From Synanceia verrucosa (lineage: Eukaryota > Chordata > Actinopteri > Perciformes > Synanceiidae): a DNA stretch of 64,000 bases. A program made the position numbers and the translations under genes. The notes below the pieces were generated by a model. It saw only the letters and a program-made list of their open reading frames with translations, was not told the DNA's origin and did no database searches. The DNA is taken from positions 12,776,447 through 12,840,446 of the forward strand of contig CM056553.1 of NCBI GenBank assembly GCA_029721515.1. The letters run 5' to 3'. Below, one piece after another: positions 11,322 to 24,800 of the stretch (within the stretch, counting starts at the first letter, position 1; every line of letters starts with the position of its first letter).

Positions 11322-12458
11322 AAAAGGCCAAATTCAAAGATCGGTCCGAGCAAGGGGTAGAAACTGGGGAAATTCTTTTACAGTGTGCAAAAGCTGACAA
11401 TTCCATAAAGCGATTCCATTGACACTGTCTATTTGCTGTCTTTAACACCCCGTTTTTCATATCTGTCTCTTTAAGCCCCTCCTCAAAAAGCTGATCTGCT
11501 CTGATTGGCTAGTGAAGAAAACATGTTGCACTTTTGTAAGGATAGCTCTCAAACAGTGGTCATTATGAGTCTGCATGTAACATAGGGAATCTAATTAGCT
11601 TGTTTAATGGCATGTGTTCTGAGTAGACAGTCTACAAAATACTGACTGGCATTAAAATGTGAGGACATGATAAGTCCGCCTTTCATTGTTTTCAGCTGTT
11701 TTCTTGATTTTTATGAATCGTATATGTTGTTTTCTTGATAATCTCATTATAACTTGATGTTTTAGCAATCTTGTCCTGCCCACATTCATGCCAGTAAAGC
11801 ACAATGAAATAAAATGAGAGATCTATCAGTCTTTTGAAGGAATAAGATCTAGATAATATGGAAAAGTCAGACCTGTTTGCATCACTTTTAAAGTGTCAAA
11901 TGTACTGGAAAGCCATGAATGGGAGCGAGGTATGTACATTTCCCAGCATGTACTGAAACGAAACTTTGTTCTCAGCCATTAGTGGGTGACTAATTGACTT
12001 CTGAATTTACTGTGTAGAAAATCACCACTAATGGGATTTGTGTGCCCAGTGTGTGTCCAAGGCCTTTTTAGCAAGAAATGCACACTTTGCCCAGCAGGTA
12101 TCACAGCAAACTGTTTGATAACTTGTGACAACAAAGTAAAAATCCAATTAATAACATCTTTGCCTGAATTAACTGAACTAAATAATACAGAAAAAAATAA
12201 TACAGATTTTGAAATGTATTTTTCAAAGAGTTTTTAATAATAAAATGGAAGACTAGTGATGTTTTGATGCTGTAGAGTGTACGTCACTCCCCACTCTACT
12301 GCATTTTGATAAGAACAACAAAACTCGCAAGTTTTACAGAATACCATCCACTCGCACCCCTTTCAAGGCAAACGAGACATCTTTGGTTGCAAGCCATCGG
12401 AGGAAGCGATTGCAATGGACAGATAAGTGAAATGAGTTTGGAGAGATGAAGGAGCAAA
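11322..12458. other. AT-rich sequence with repeat-like patches
   Basis: The patch around 11440-11530 (ctctttaagcccctcct, gctctgattggct) resembles interspersed fish repeats. Otherwise nothing recognised. Confidence 0.4.
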
Positions 12459-12620
12459 ATGAAATTTGACCATATAAAATTCGAGGTGTTGGTAGATGAA
12501 GCAAATAAACAGTTACAGTAAATGAGCTACAGCAAAGAATCTTTGTTTGGTCTCATTCAAGAAGTCTGGAGTGTGTGGAAACATAATAAACCTGGCCATC
12601 TAGTGCGACATGGCATTTAG
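12459..12620 (+). pseudogene. Possible Myb/SANT-like transposon domain remnant
   Basis: One frame from the ATG at 12459 reads FEVLVDEANKQ early on, then an in-frame TAA (12519-12521), then KESLFG, and stops at 12618. The EVLVDE...NK...LFG spacing recalls the N-terminal Myb/SANT-like domain of proteins in Harbinger-type transposons. The match is short and eroded, and no DDE nuclease or terminal repeats were found nearby. It could be chance. Confidence 0.22.
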
Positions 12621-15600
12621 GACTTCAGACAACACATCTGATAAACGGGATCGGGAGCTCCAAGCTGTAATAGTGATTGTACGCTGGAATGACCCAGATG
12701 CAAAAAAAATGTAAACTCGTGAGGAGTTCAATCATTGCAGGTATTACGTGACTCCTTCTCGTGACTCCAAATCCACTCTGAGTTCCTCCAGCAGCTCCAA
12801 ATGGAAAAGCTGGATAGGCGATATGTTTAACTGGATGCAGATGTGCTATTTTGCACCTTGGAAGGAAGCAACCCTTAATACCCACATTTTTTTTTTTGCA
12901 CGTGCAAAGAGTTTGCACATGCAAAGCTTTGGTCGACCTGGCCCTCGGTAGCTTGATCAGGTAAGAATTGATGTTCGGCCACTGAAGTCTGGGCCATTGT
13001 TTCTCGTCATTTGTCCACTCATGGGTCATAAAACCTACAGTTTAAAGATGCCACTCTTTCTACACTCACGTTGTGCATAAACAAATAATCTCTCTATAGT
13101 AGCAACACACTGTACAGTGATATACAGTGTTAGCTATCTTGTAGCACCTCAGTGAATGTTTGGTGAGTTGTTCATCAACAGATAAATACTGTACTGTATG
13201 TGCTGTTGCAGAAAAAAAGTTCTCATTAATTTCAGTCAAACTACGTACTATGTAAGGAAAAGAATTCAGTAATGCACTAAAACAGCTGCTAGTTCGCAAC
13301 AAGCACGCTGCATCTTGCTAAATAACTGGCAAATGTAAAATGATGAGGGAAGGAAACAGACTGGAAACTTTTATTATGTGAATCAATAACAGCCAGGATT
13401 GTGTGTTTTGTGGCTATGTTGGGAGTTGTGTTGAGGAGCTGGGGAGTGAATCATTCAGTTATCAAAAAATATTTTGGTTTGAGTCACAGTGAGCTGGTCT
13501 GGTGCTATCACCACTATTGGGAAAAGTGTATCATGTTAATAAATTAATAAATAACAATAAAGCCTGTCAGCCTTATTTCTGCAGCAAGGTTTGTGTTTGT
13601 TTTATACTTGTTGTAGATTGAAATTGTAAAATGTGTAGCTGTTGGTTGGCTAAAAAAAAAAAAAAAAAACTTACCCTTAGAAATTTTTATGGCTCTTATA
13701 AGTATTTTATCATCTGTAGCATAACTCAGTGCTTTATCATTGAGCATCCAAGATGCACAGATGATGATCTTTAATTATTCTCTCACCACCCTTAGAGATG
13801 GCCTGAGATGCCTTTGCATTAACAAGAAAGAGTATATTGTTTCTCCGGTTCATACAGAAGAGCTCCATAAATTAAACTGACAGGGAGTTTTTGCTCCAAA
13901 ACAGAGTGCAGGATATAAAGTGAGTCCTCAATACTTGAAACCCCAACACCTGCACTAATCATTGAGTCATTTGTATTGATCGACAACCCTATTAACATCC
14001 TGCAGGTATACTGTGGTCAGTTTGAGGTGATCACACGGCACAAAGCTCGTTGCATGAAAATGCATGAAAGGAGCTCCAATTTCTTACTCACAGCTCTGAA
14101 GCATTGTCCATCTCCTTTGGCTTTCCAGTTGTTACCATGACAGGGGTTAAGGTTGACTGATTGACCAGCAAAAACATACAAAACTACTGGATAACAACCT
14201 CAGATTGGCTATTGTGTGTGAGTGCTGTCCTCTGCTATGAATTCTTTGTGACAAACAATCAAATGGGAAACATATTTATGTCCTGTATCTCCATTTCCAA
14301 CAGTTCCATTTTTTACATTTGGACGTACACATTAAATCCCGTTTGACCTTGCTGACCCTCTACACCCTGCCTTGCCCCTCCCCGCACATGCTTTTACACA
14401 CATGAGTGGAATAGAAAGTGACATTTTCCAGCAAGCTTTCTTACCCATCAGTCATTGTTAGTGTGTGTCATGGAGAGAAAACCCTCAGAGCGCTGAGGGA
14501 GTCCAAGCCAAAGTGGGGTTCATTTTTGAACATGGAGAGGGAGACAAGGGAGCTGCACAAACTGAATCATAAAACAGCACACTTGTGAAGTAGAAATTAA
14601 CCTGCTTTAATCACATATTTAATGTAAAGACCAACAAACTGATGACCTCCCTTTATTAAAAAAATTCACCCTGAAGTGAAAGATTTCCAGTCCAGAAGAG
14701 TCTGCCTCTGTGTCAAACATTAATTAAAAATAATGTTGTTGTTTTTTTTTTTTTCATCTTGCATACAATTCACAGCTTCATTGTGTATGAATAGTTCCAA
14801 CTAACATCTTTTTCTCACTGTCACAGGCCCCACAGGCAATTTGCCAAAGTCAGACAGTCAAACAATTAATCTAAGGCATTGTACTTCTGTTAGCTCTATG
14901 TTTCTGTGACAGATTTTATGGGCATGATTAGGATTTGTTAAATCCATATGCATATCACTGATGGGGTTGTAAAAAGTTAATTTGTTCATACAAGATACAT
15001 AAGGGCAAGTCACTAGTTTTCTCACATTTTTGTAGCCTCAGATAAACTGCTCTTACTCTCGACTTTGCAAGGAAATGTGATTAGAGCAGTCTTGTAGGTT
15101 ATGTACAAGGTTGATCTGCTAAATTCAGCCCATTAATATAATATTAAACACATTCATCAATGCTACAAGCCTTGTGCATTTACCAACTGTCCATATCACA
15201 GCTTTCTGAAATCAATGCTGGAAATGAAGAGGTTTTATATAAGTCTAAACACTTAATGATATGCCTACATGCATACTCAAAATGTTTGATTACCGTTAAA
15301 TTGATGCACGTAGCCCTTTAATACAGCTCTCTGACCTGTCCGAGACCTCTCGCTGCTTCGTTAGCATGATCAGCAGGCTTTTTTCCACCTCAAACAGTGG
15401 TCGACTAATATTGCCATGGAACCATCAGCAAATACTGGCAGCTTGATTGCTCTGATAGTTTCTTGCCTGTTTGTTCATTCTGTGGTGCTCACTCGCCCCT
15501 TTACAAATGTGTATATAGGTGTGCTTAGCAGATGAGGCATGGGGGGGAGAAATACATTTAAGATTTGAACATGCAGGGAAGGGAAGAGTCTTGTTTGCAC

Positions 15601-17213
15601 AAATAGCATGGAGGAGGAGGAGGGTGAGAAGGGAAGAGGAGGATTTTGACAAAAAAAAAACCTTTGGATTTGCACATTATTATGACAGTGGTGACAGCGC
15701 TCTGACTGTGACACGGAGAAGACAATGCAAATCTTTACTTCTAAGCGCAGACATCCTTACATTTTGTTTTTCCTCCACCCCACAAGCTAAATTTCCCTGG
15801 TTATAGCTACATTCAGGAGGAAAGGACACATTATTGGAAATTAATGAACAGTGTTCAGCCAATCAGAATAGTATATTCACCCAGGCTATGTCCCAGGGTA
15901 AAATATGTTCTACAATCAATGCATATGCCCACTACAAGAACTGTAATGAAAATGAGGATAATAGTTCAGTCTGGAATGAAGATTGTGTCAGATTGCTGCC
16001 AGACCAGAGCCTATCATCATTATAACACCTGCAAGAAAGAGAGAGAGGTTGAGGAGATGCAGGAGAAATAGATTTAGTGACACGGAGAGGAAAAAGAGAA
16101 AGAAAAGATCAGAAGGGGGAAAAAGGAGATCTACAGCATCGACATTATTGTTAAATACGTACAATCACAGGCAGAAAAATGCCCAAGGACCATCTGGAGT
16201 GGCAGTACTTGACTCACCACTCTTATTCCCTCCATCCCTCCAGAATTCACTTTCATAGCGGGTGTACTAGTGCATAAAGTCTTCCATGGCTGAGACCTGA
16301 CAGCCTCAGATGCCAAAAATCCATCTTCCAATGCAATTTAGCACAGAGGGAGCTGGGAAGATGGGGAAATTATACAGGACTCGAGTCAGAGTTTTAAGGT
16401 AGCGGTGGAGGCCCACAGACACTTTGAAATGATGACAGGTTGCAAGGATCTGACAAGTCAAAAGTTAGTGACTCTAAAATAAAATTTCAGTCACTTTCTT
16501 GAGACCCTTGTGACAAGGCAGAGTATTGAGGTGCTGTCACGCTACTTCTCTTTGTTTCCAAACGCTCAAGATAACTAGCCGTCCGACCAATTTTCCTCTG
16601 AAGCCTTCTCATTTCTCACCTCAGCTGAGGAAAATGACAAACTAATGCCAATAGTTGGAAATCAACTCAGTGGAATGGAATCATACTGTCCATACAGTAG
16701 GGGTGAATTATGAAGCTGCATGAGTTGTATATGTTGATGCATTTTTCCTAATATTTCATCTTTTCACTATTCTGTATTTCTCGAAATGTGCTTGGTGTGA
16801 ATGTTCTTGTTTGAGCACAACTACAAAATTACATAATTGTGATATGACTAATACCCCCATGCACTTTTATTTGAAGAAACTGAAAGGTTCTCTTACGGCA
16901 AATATTTATTGTTACCGTAGCAATTACAGAATTCAGTCTCTCCAGCAATAGCAGTATCTCCAGTGAGGGATCTGCTGTACGCATAAACATCCATAAATAT
17001 GCTCAGGAATTATAGAAAAAAAAAAGACATAGAGACATAGTTCCTGCTTTCTTATCCAAATTATAACAGGAAATATACTGCAAGTTTGCCTTTTTTTGAT
17101 TTTGTAGCATCATTTTATATGACATAAAGACACAGTTCACGCTACATGCTTATTTATATAGAGACATACTCTCTCATTCATGTAGTATGCATGTTTCCTA
17201 TAATTGCCTTAAA
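12621..17213. other. AT-rich sequence, no gene recognised
   Basis: Contains poly(A/T) tracts (for example 13651-13669) and a purine-rich stretch at 16040-16135. The 134-codon minus frame at 12625-13029 has no recognisable domain. The texture at 13780-14150 is enhancer-like, but this cannot be tested here. Confidence 0.45.
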
Positions 17214-17214
17214 G

Positions 17215-17285
17215 TCATTTGTTAGATGAACATAAAAAAAAATGGAAAGAATTTCCACCCAATTATAATACGCTCATTTCGCAAG
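17215..17285 (+). repeat. 71-bp direct repeat, copy 1
   Basis: Runs tcatttgttagatgaac...gcaag and recurs at 17384-17454 with the same length and no gaps, offset by 169 bases. I estimate roughly 80% identity. It is part of a larger degraded repeat block extending to about 17840. Confidence 0.85.
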
Positions 17286-17383
17286 AAACTATTTTGTTTC
17301 GTGAAATTAATGTAAATATGTCGAATCAACATGATGTGTTGGTGTTGCTATTACTCAATTACGAGGGGTATTCAACATAATAA

Positions 17384-17454
17384 TCATTTGTTGGGTGAAC
17401 ATAAAAAAATATGGAAAGTGGTTCTAATCAATTACAATATGCTAATTTAGCAAG
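17384..17454 (+). repeat. 71-bp direct repeat, copy 2
   Basis: Partner of 17215-17285. Confidence 0.85.
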
Positions 17455-17471
17455 CGATCCAAATGCTAAGT

Positions 17472-17508
17472 AGCTAACCATAGCAACTAACTACTGCTAT
17501 GGTTAGCT
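17472..17508. repeat. Perfect 14-bp hairpin, 9-nt loop
   Basis: agctaaccatagca (17472-17485) is the exact reverse complement of tgctatggttagct (17495-17508). It lies just after the second 71-bp repeat. Confidence 0.95.
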
Positions 17509-17559
17509 GCTAATGCTGCTATGATTAGCGAGCACACAAACACAAAAACATTCTGTGAT

Positions 17560-17840
17560 GAAATTAATTGTTCGAAAATACAGAGTGGACAATAAAGTTA
17601 TGTGACAGTGATTTATTTTTTTTTTTAAGTCAAAGTTATTTTAAATCAAGTAAAGGACTTAGCTTACCGTCTTTCACAGTGAACATTGTTGACGCTTAGC
17701 ATGTGTTTTGAACTTTGTCCTGAACCTCTGGAAGTAAAGTTTCTAAAACTCCCGACTTGCACACTACTTCCACCTTCTGCTCTGGAGTTGTACATACAAT
17801 TCACTATCTTACCCAAAATGCATTAGGTTCTGTCAACATA
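17560..17840. repeat. Dispersed fish repeat remnant
   Basis: The text around cttaccgtctttcacagtga and ctggaagtaaagtttctaaa resembles a repeat that I recall from other fish. A shorter echo (cttactattgtctttcacag) occurs at about 20834. Class unknown. Confidence 0.4.
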
Positions 17841-20800
17841 AATTATTTTACATAATGTTAACTTATTGCACATCATGCTAAAATAACATTACTTAATGAT
17901 GTTCAAACCCAAAACATGACTATATATGGTAGAAGCTACATGTTACACTTAGATTAATGTAGAGTCTTCTCTAATGAGTAGCAGCTCAGGTAAATTGTGC
18001 CACAAAGTTTTATTTCAACAACATATCTGCCTGCTTTGCTCCTGATTCATGATGTCTTTTGGACAACATAACAACTCCTCACTCACTCTGAAAGTGCCTC
18101 CCAGAGCTCCTCACTGATTGGTCAGATGTTGAGTACTGTCAATCATTGCAGTTGATTACAGGTCTCTTCTCTCTTTCCTTGGGCTGATTTGATGCTGTAC
18201 GTGCCGCATGTCTTGCTGTAGTGCATATGTGCATCCATTGTGCACATGTATAAATGCATCCCCTCGCACAAAATGTGGCCCCTCATGAAGGATGAGGCCC
18301 TATGCACAGCGCGTTCTGCACTTAGGGAGGGGCGGCACTGTGTAGCAGACACCTACTTTGGCTTTTTTGACTGTATTGTGTAGAACACTTGAACATAAAG
18401 GCAAAAAAAAATCTACATATATTTTTTCATGAAAAATTTGCCATTAACATAGAATTATAAGACGTAAGTCTGTACATTGTTGTATGTCCGCACAATGTTG
18501 AAACCTGAAAGCCTATGGTGAATGTGACTCCCACTGCCAGCATAGATAGGTTTGCCTGTGGTATTGTATGTTTTCACTTGAGGTTATCCAACATGTGAGA
18601 GATCAATTCATATGTCATTAAAACGAACTGAAGTGAAATGTCTCCACATAACTAATTGTTGTTAAGATGTTGTGAGGAAGATGTTTAAACTTTTTACCCC
18701 CGTGAAAAGTTTTTGATGAGAGCTCATCATTAATTTAAAACTTTGATGGTTTCAAAAAAAAAAAAAATCCAGTCATTGAATATATTTTGATTTGCTTTCT
18801 GAAGGAACCAGAAATTGTGTTCAATGCAGACAACAACAAGCTGGTCTGAGTCAAGGCAATTACTGCAGATCACAGCCAGAAAAACACATCACTTTACATG
18901 GTGGTGATAATGGCCGAACACAATTGGACTGGAAATATCAATGATAAAGTGTGATGGTAAATACACGACACTTAAACACTGAAAACAAATTGATTGCCCT
19001 CAGTGGACATCAACATGCATTTTAATGGCTGTTCACTTTAACGTGAAATACAAGCTTTCCTTCTGGGGCTCAACACAGCAATCTGGCAAAGTGCTTGTGT
19101 CCCTCTGAGGAACACATGGCCCAACTGTCAGATGCCAAAATGCCAAAGGCTTGATTGACAGTCTCGTGTTAAACTGCATGTTTGAACTCATTAGCACATT
19201 AAGGCCTTGCTACACGAAGAACCCCCAGTCATTTTGTATTAATGTTGTGGTCTTGATTCTTTCAACTTGTCACTCAATGCAGTGCCCTTGTGGGGATGCA
19301 GAAATGTAGTGGCATTTTTACAAAGCCTTCATTTGGTAAAATTATATCAGACATTTCACTCATTTGCCAAAAGAACAGGTTTTAGACTCCACTCATAACA
19401 TTTGCGTATACACTGCTCATGCATAAAGTGGCGCCGGTGCCCAGATTAGACACATGCACACACAAAGCACATCAGTCAAAAGTCAGTATGGGTTCTTTCT
19501 TCACAACAGCTGTAATTCCAGTCTCAATCATAGCACAGTGCTGAGAGCTCAACATCAGTCAAGTCCACCCACTCCTATTCTCACATCTGTCACATCAAAC
19601 AATCATGTTGAACTTTAGGGTTCAAAAAACTCTCAAGCTTTGCAACAAAAAAAGGGGTATGGGTACAAATAAACACGTGTTTGTGTCAGGCTTGTATTTG
19701 CTGTTAAAAGGTTAGTTCTGGGACAGAGGTGCAAAAATACACAGATACATCCTGATGTGTAGACGGTAATACCTTGATACAGCACAGGTTACAAAAAGGG
19801 TTTGCTTTTTCAAAGATGGGTGCTTGCATTTTCCTTTATACAGTATGTTGCCACTGTCACCCTAATGCATCTTTCACAAAAGTGACTGACGTATGGTGTT
19901 ATCATCCTCAGTGGCATTCTGAAGAGGGCCAGTGGCAGCTTCAATGCACTCTTCATTTTTAACTAATAGGGACAGCAAATGGCTGGAAGCTGTCGCCTTG
20001 TTGGGCTCTGTTTGACACTGATGAATTTCTGTCCCACTTGTAAATGCTTGATCAATAGCTAGCCTCAGAATATACTCTATACTCTGTACATGGTAGCATT
20101 TTTTTTCCTTTGATTTACATTGAGATAATCTGTGGAGTTCTGTTTTACATCATTTTCCACAGTGCAATTACAAGATAAGACCTCGCCCTGGTATAGTTTG
20201 CAACACAAAATATTTCCATGTCGCCGATAGTCCTGAGGAGGATGCTCAGGCAATTTAGTGTGGTGAGTGACAAGAAAATGCCCTTTAGCATAATGAGACT
20301 TTGACAATTAAATTCCACTCTGACACACTTTTCCACCCAGGTTATAAATAATTAATTTGAAGAAGTAAGCAGTCAAGAGAATGTCACGTCTCATTTGGTT
20401 GCGCTGAGCGACAGTGACGAGCCTGAAACATGCGGCTTACAGGATATTATTGGAGGGTTGTTCTAGATATCCTGTTTCACAGTGATACAGATGTGTTAGC
20501 GACTCTCAGTAAGAGAAGTGATGTTCAAAGCAGGGGTCTGATTTTTTTTAATTCTCTTAGCGCATACTAAGCAGTTTCTTACATGTTTCAAGTGTCCTCT
20601 CACATTTTGAGCTTTTAAATCATTTAGAAATAACTGGATGTCTATAGTCAAAGAGAGAGATGTGTGGTTGTTAAAAATGTATTTGCAACATGCTTGTTTT
20701 TATACCTCATTTTCTAAAATGACATCTGACCTTAAGAAAAAATTATTTGGTCAATTGAAATTGGAATAATGAATACATACAGTTGTTTTATGAGGCTCGA

Positions 20801-21099
20801 CAGACCAATCAAAAGCATATCAGATGTAAATTACTTACTATTGTCTTTCACAGTGAATTTTCTCAGGACAATTACAGCAATCATTCTATGAATCTCTTTC
20901 CCAAAGATCTTGGGAGGAGGCCGACTGTATTGAGCCTTGAACACGGATGAACATCCGTCTAACCCTCGATTCAAACTCACCCTATGATGCAAGTCAATGC
21001 AAGTCAATATTTTACGGGATTTCACCGAAATTGCCATGCATGTCTTACAGGGTCAACATACTCCGAAAATCCTGAGCTTTCTCGGCCTGTGTGAACGGC

Positions 21100-21310
21100 A
21101 CATTCTCCCTGCAATTTGGTGATGGAAATGTATTCCTTTTTCAGGCTGACATGAAGTATCGCACAGGTCATATCAGTCTTTTGATCCAGCAGCCATTAAT
21201 AATCATGGGGCATGAAAAAACTAGACTTGCATATAGTCAGTGCCATTAATAAATGATAGCTCTGATCCAATTAAAAGGCCTTGCAAAGGAAGGTTTCTCA
21301 GGGTTACCCT
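21100..21310. promoter_or_regulatory. Conserved-element-like patch with TAAT sites
   Basis: Contains two closely spaced homeodomain-type cores, ccattaataatcat near 21192 and ccattaataaatgatag near 21243, in otherwise complex sequence. This suggests a developmental enhancer, but only by texture and motif. Confidence 0.22.
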
Positions 21311-21839
21311 CACAGAACTTTTTTTGAAGGCACGCAGGCCTGTAAATAATCAAGCCCGGGGCGATCCCGCCCTCAGTACCCAGGAGATGTAGGCTGTGTC
21401 AACAGCGTGGCACTGTGCTGTCACCACATATCACTCCTGAGCCTTCTCACAGCCCTCTGTTGTGTGAAAACCTCACTGCCCTTATCTTTTTCCTCCTTAA
21501 CACTCCGCTATGTTAGCCTTAGAGCATGCACACCAGAGCCACCATTTTTTTTAAACACATTGATTGTGTGTTCCTTTTGTTTTCATTTCTACAAACAGAA
21601 AACACAGATTTGAATTGGCAGACATCACCATGACTACAAGCAGATATATTGTGGAACTTAACAATTTGTCCTCTCTCTATTGCCATTGATCCCCTCCAAA
21701 ATTACAGTAAAATTTGTAAATGTAATTCTTTAATGTGTCACTCATGAATGAATACTTCTTATTCCTGCTCATATCATTTGAATATATGCCTGCCACTGTT
21801 CTTGCGTCATCATAACACATTTTCATTATGGCATGTTTG

Positions 21840-21863
21840 TTTTTTTTTTTTTTTTTTTTTTTT
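21840..21863. repeat. poly(T) tract
   Basis: A homopolymer run of 24 T. Confidence 0.95.
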
Positions 21864-24800
21864 AATTAATGCATCAGCGAAAAAATATTGTCTACCATTG
21901 AATCCATCACTGAAAATGTGTAATTAATTCCATTGTGGTTGCTGCTGGTTGCTCTTTTGTTTGGCCTCATCACACAAACTGGCCCTTAAAAAGGAGACGC
22001 ATGGAGATATGAGGCCTGAGATGAAAATTCATGTGACTCGCCATCATTAGTGGAACGGACACACTCATCCAGGTTGGCGTTTAGCTTTGTGCCCGAGGCT
22101 TGATGGTGCCCTAAAATACGAGCCATAGTGTGTGTAGAGCAGGCTGTGACCTTCTTATACAGAAGCGTTACTCCAGAACAATATGACGGAACACGGGAAC
22201 AAAATGATCTTAATTAGGAAGGGAGCTCATTCTGTCTGACACCAGTTGAAGCACCGGTCTACCAGTCCATTCTGCAGCACCTTATTATCATGTAATGACT
22301 TCCATTGAATTAAACATGTCAGCCTAACTCTAAATGCAGAATGAGAGGCAGTGTTGTGTATAATAGAGTGGTTGGTGACACTGCATCCCATGCTGAAGCT
22401 GGGTTTGGAAATTGTTAGGTATGAGCACTTTTGTGTATAATGTGCTCTCTCACTGAGGGAAATGTTGAGCATAAAATGCATTTATTTAACCATTGCCTTC
22501 GTCATTGCTCAGGCTTCAACTTGACATTGGCATTGCTGCTTAGAGGGTCCTTGACTTTCAAATGAATATCAAAGAAGAAGTTTTTCATTTCTGTAATGTG
22601 CTCCAAGCTGCTGAGCAAACCCTCCAAGGTAAAACAATGAGATTATTTTTTTGTATACTTAATAATTTTTGTCGCATTGACACGTGGCAGACGTTAGAAT
22701 TAAATATAAAGTTAATTTGCACCAAAACCTACAATGACGTTGTTTTCATGGTCATATAATAAAAGGTTAATAACGAAACATTTTCATTGCCGCCGTCTTC
22801 ACATGCTTCTGTCACATTTTAATCAGTGCTGGGTGACAAGAATGCGATCATTGCAAATTCCATGTTTTTATGGTTGTACATACTGAACCCTGAATAAACG
22901 TGCCAACACGGTTGGGGTTAATTAAAGTTTATAATCCATTGACTTGAAATTATTAAACCTTCAGAGACAAAAAAAAAAAAAAAAACTCTGTTGTATTTGT
23001 GCTGATTTGATTGGGGAAGTGAGTTTAACAGCAACAATACAAGTTATCTTTTCTTTCCCTGCACATCGTACCAGTGGGAACTCATTGTTATTCATGTGAT
23101 AATATGCCTGATTACAAGTACACACAGTTGTAGGTCTCCAGTACAATTAAAATGCTGGCTCTTGATGACTTATTTGCCCCATATAATAATTGACATATCC
23201 CTAAAATGCAAGCAAGGCATTAACCTGGGGAGGGGAATAGACACAAATGCTATGCATTTATTGATGAAATAATCATCAAGCTGCAGTTCATTAGACCTTA
23301 CTTTATGTTTCGGTTTTAATTATTGGCCCTGGAAGATGTAACATGACAGGATCTTTAATCACCTGAGACAGAGGCTTGCTTCAAAAGGACACCTTGCTGA
23401 CACGCTGAGCAGGGGATGTGTCTGCAATGCAGATTCACTGATCTCTATGAGTATATGTGTCACATCACCTTGATAATTAACAAAGGGATGTGTCAATTAC
23501 CACTGGGCAATCAGGGAAGCCGTGGCAGCAGGTGGGTTTGCAGGCTGTGGATTTCAGTCGCAGTTCAGGCATCGCTGCTGCCAATCAAAGGTGTACTCAC
23601 TTCTCTGTATATATGTGGAGGGAGACCACCGGCACCAGCAGCATTCCCACAGCAAATATTCAAAGAAGGGCAAATTGGACTCAGCTCAGTGGAGCAAGGA
23701 GGGCACAGAGAGAACCCTGTTACTGCCCTGGTGTGCACATGCGTACTGCCTGTCTTCTGTTCCCACAGAGATAATCTGCATTTCAGCATCATATGACTCA
23801 CCTAAGACCAGAGGTATACGACAAGACTGATAAATCTTAACTGTTTTTGAAATGCATTGCATCACATGCGCTGATAGGTTTCACAGAGCATCACTGTGAG
23901 ATTTGTTTTTGTCTTAAATATTCTCGCACCAGAAAATGAGCTGTTTCTGCAGTCTGTGCTTACTACTGATGATCCTGCTGTGACTGTTGATCTAGCAGGA
24001 ATATGGAAGAACTAACAACAGCACATATTAGTATGCAGTGCACTTCAAAGTAAATGGAGAAAGGGAATTTGGGCAAAGCTTTAGCTGAAGAGACTCAGTC
24101 AAATGGGCACTTTGCAGTAGAAATATAGAGGAGCAGACAGAGGAATGACAGTAATTGTGCTGCAGTTTAACTATTAGTTATTCGTTTTAAGGAAGGGGTT
24201 TCCAAATTGTTCTCCCTTTTAATGTAATCAATGATTAGAGTTGCGGCTTAACATTTCTGGGTCACTACATCCTAATTTGGGCTCTCATTTGCTTCTTGGC
24301 AGTACTCACTGAAATAAATCTTTCCATCACAATACAAGACCAATGCAGAGCTGCTTGTGACCAAGGCTCTGATTGAATTGAAATACATAGTGCAATTCTG
24401 TTTCATGCATGATACGCACTCTATAAGCTTGGCTACCTTCAGTGCTCGTATAGACAATCAGGATGAGTTTTCCTGCTGCATGCTGTTTTCACCCGGCAAC
24501 CAAAGTGCAAAACAACACTGAGGCATTTACTTCCAGTCAAGGTTGACCTCATCTCTAGTCCGCACAGTCTGTATGATCTGCACATGTTTGGTGCCTCACT
24601 AATACCTGTGTGGGAGTTGGTCAAAGAGCCTATGCTTACATTAAGGAGGGGCAGTAGGAATTTTACTGTCTGTTGTTGCACCTAGGGTGATACATAAACA
24701 TGAGAGTGATGAAGACATGAGCCAACAATGACATCAAAAAGCACCAGTGACACTTCTTGCTTGTGTTTAAAGCAGTTTGGAGACCTCATCTGGGCTTTGG

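Noticed and set aside
12625..13029. 134-codon minus-strand gene
   Set aside because: No domain, includes a lysine run from a poly(T) tract, and the plus strand is also open.
23416..23830. Gene with a microexon at 23769
   Set aside because: All three plus frames are open over the same bases and splice signals are weak.
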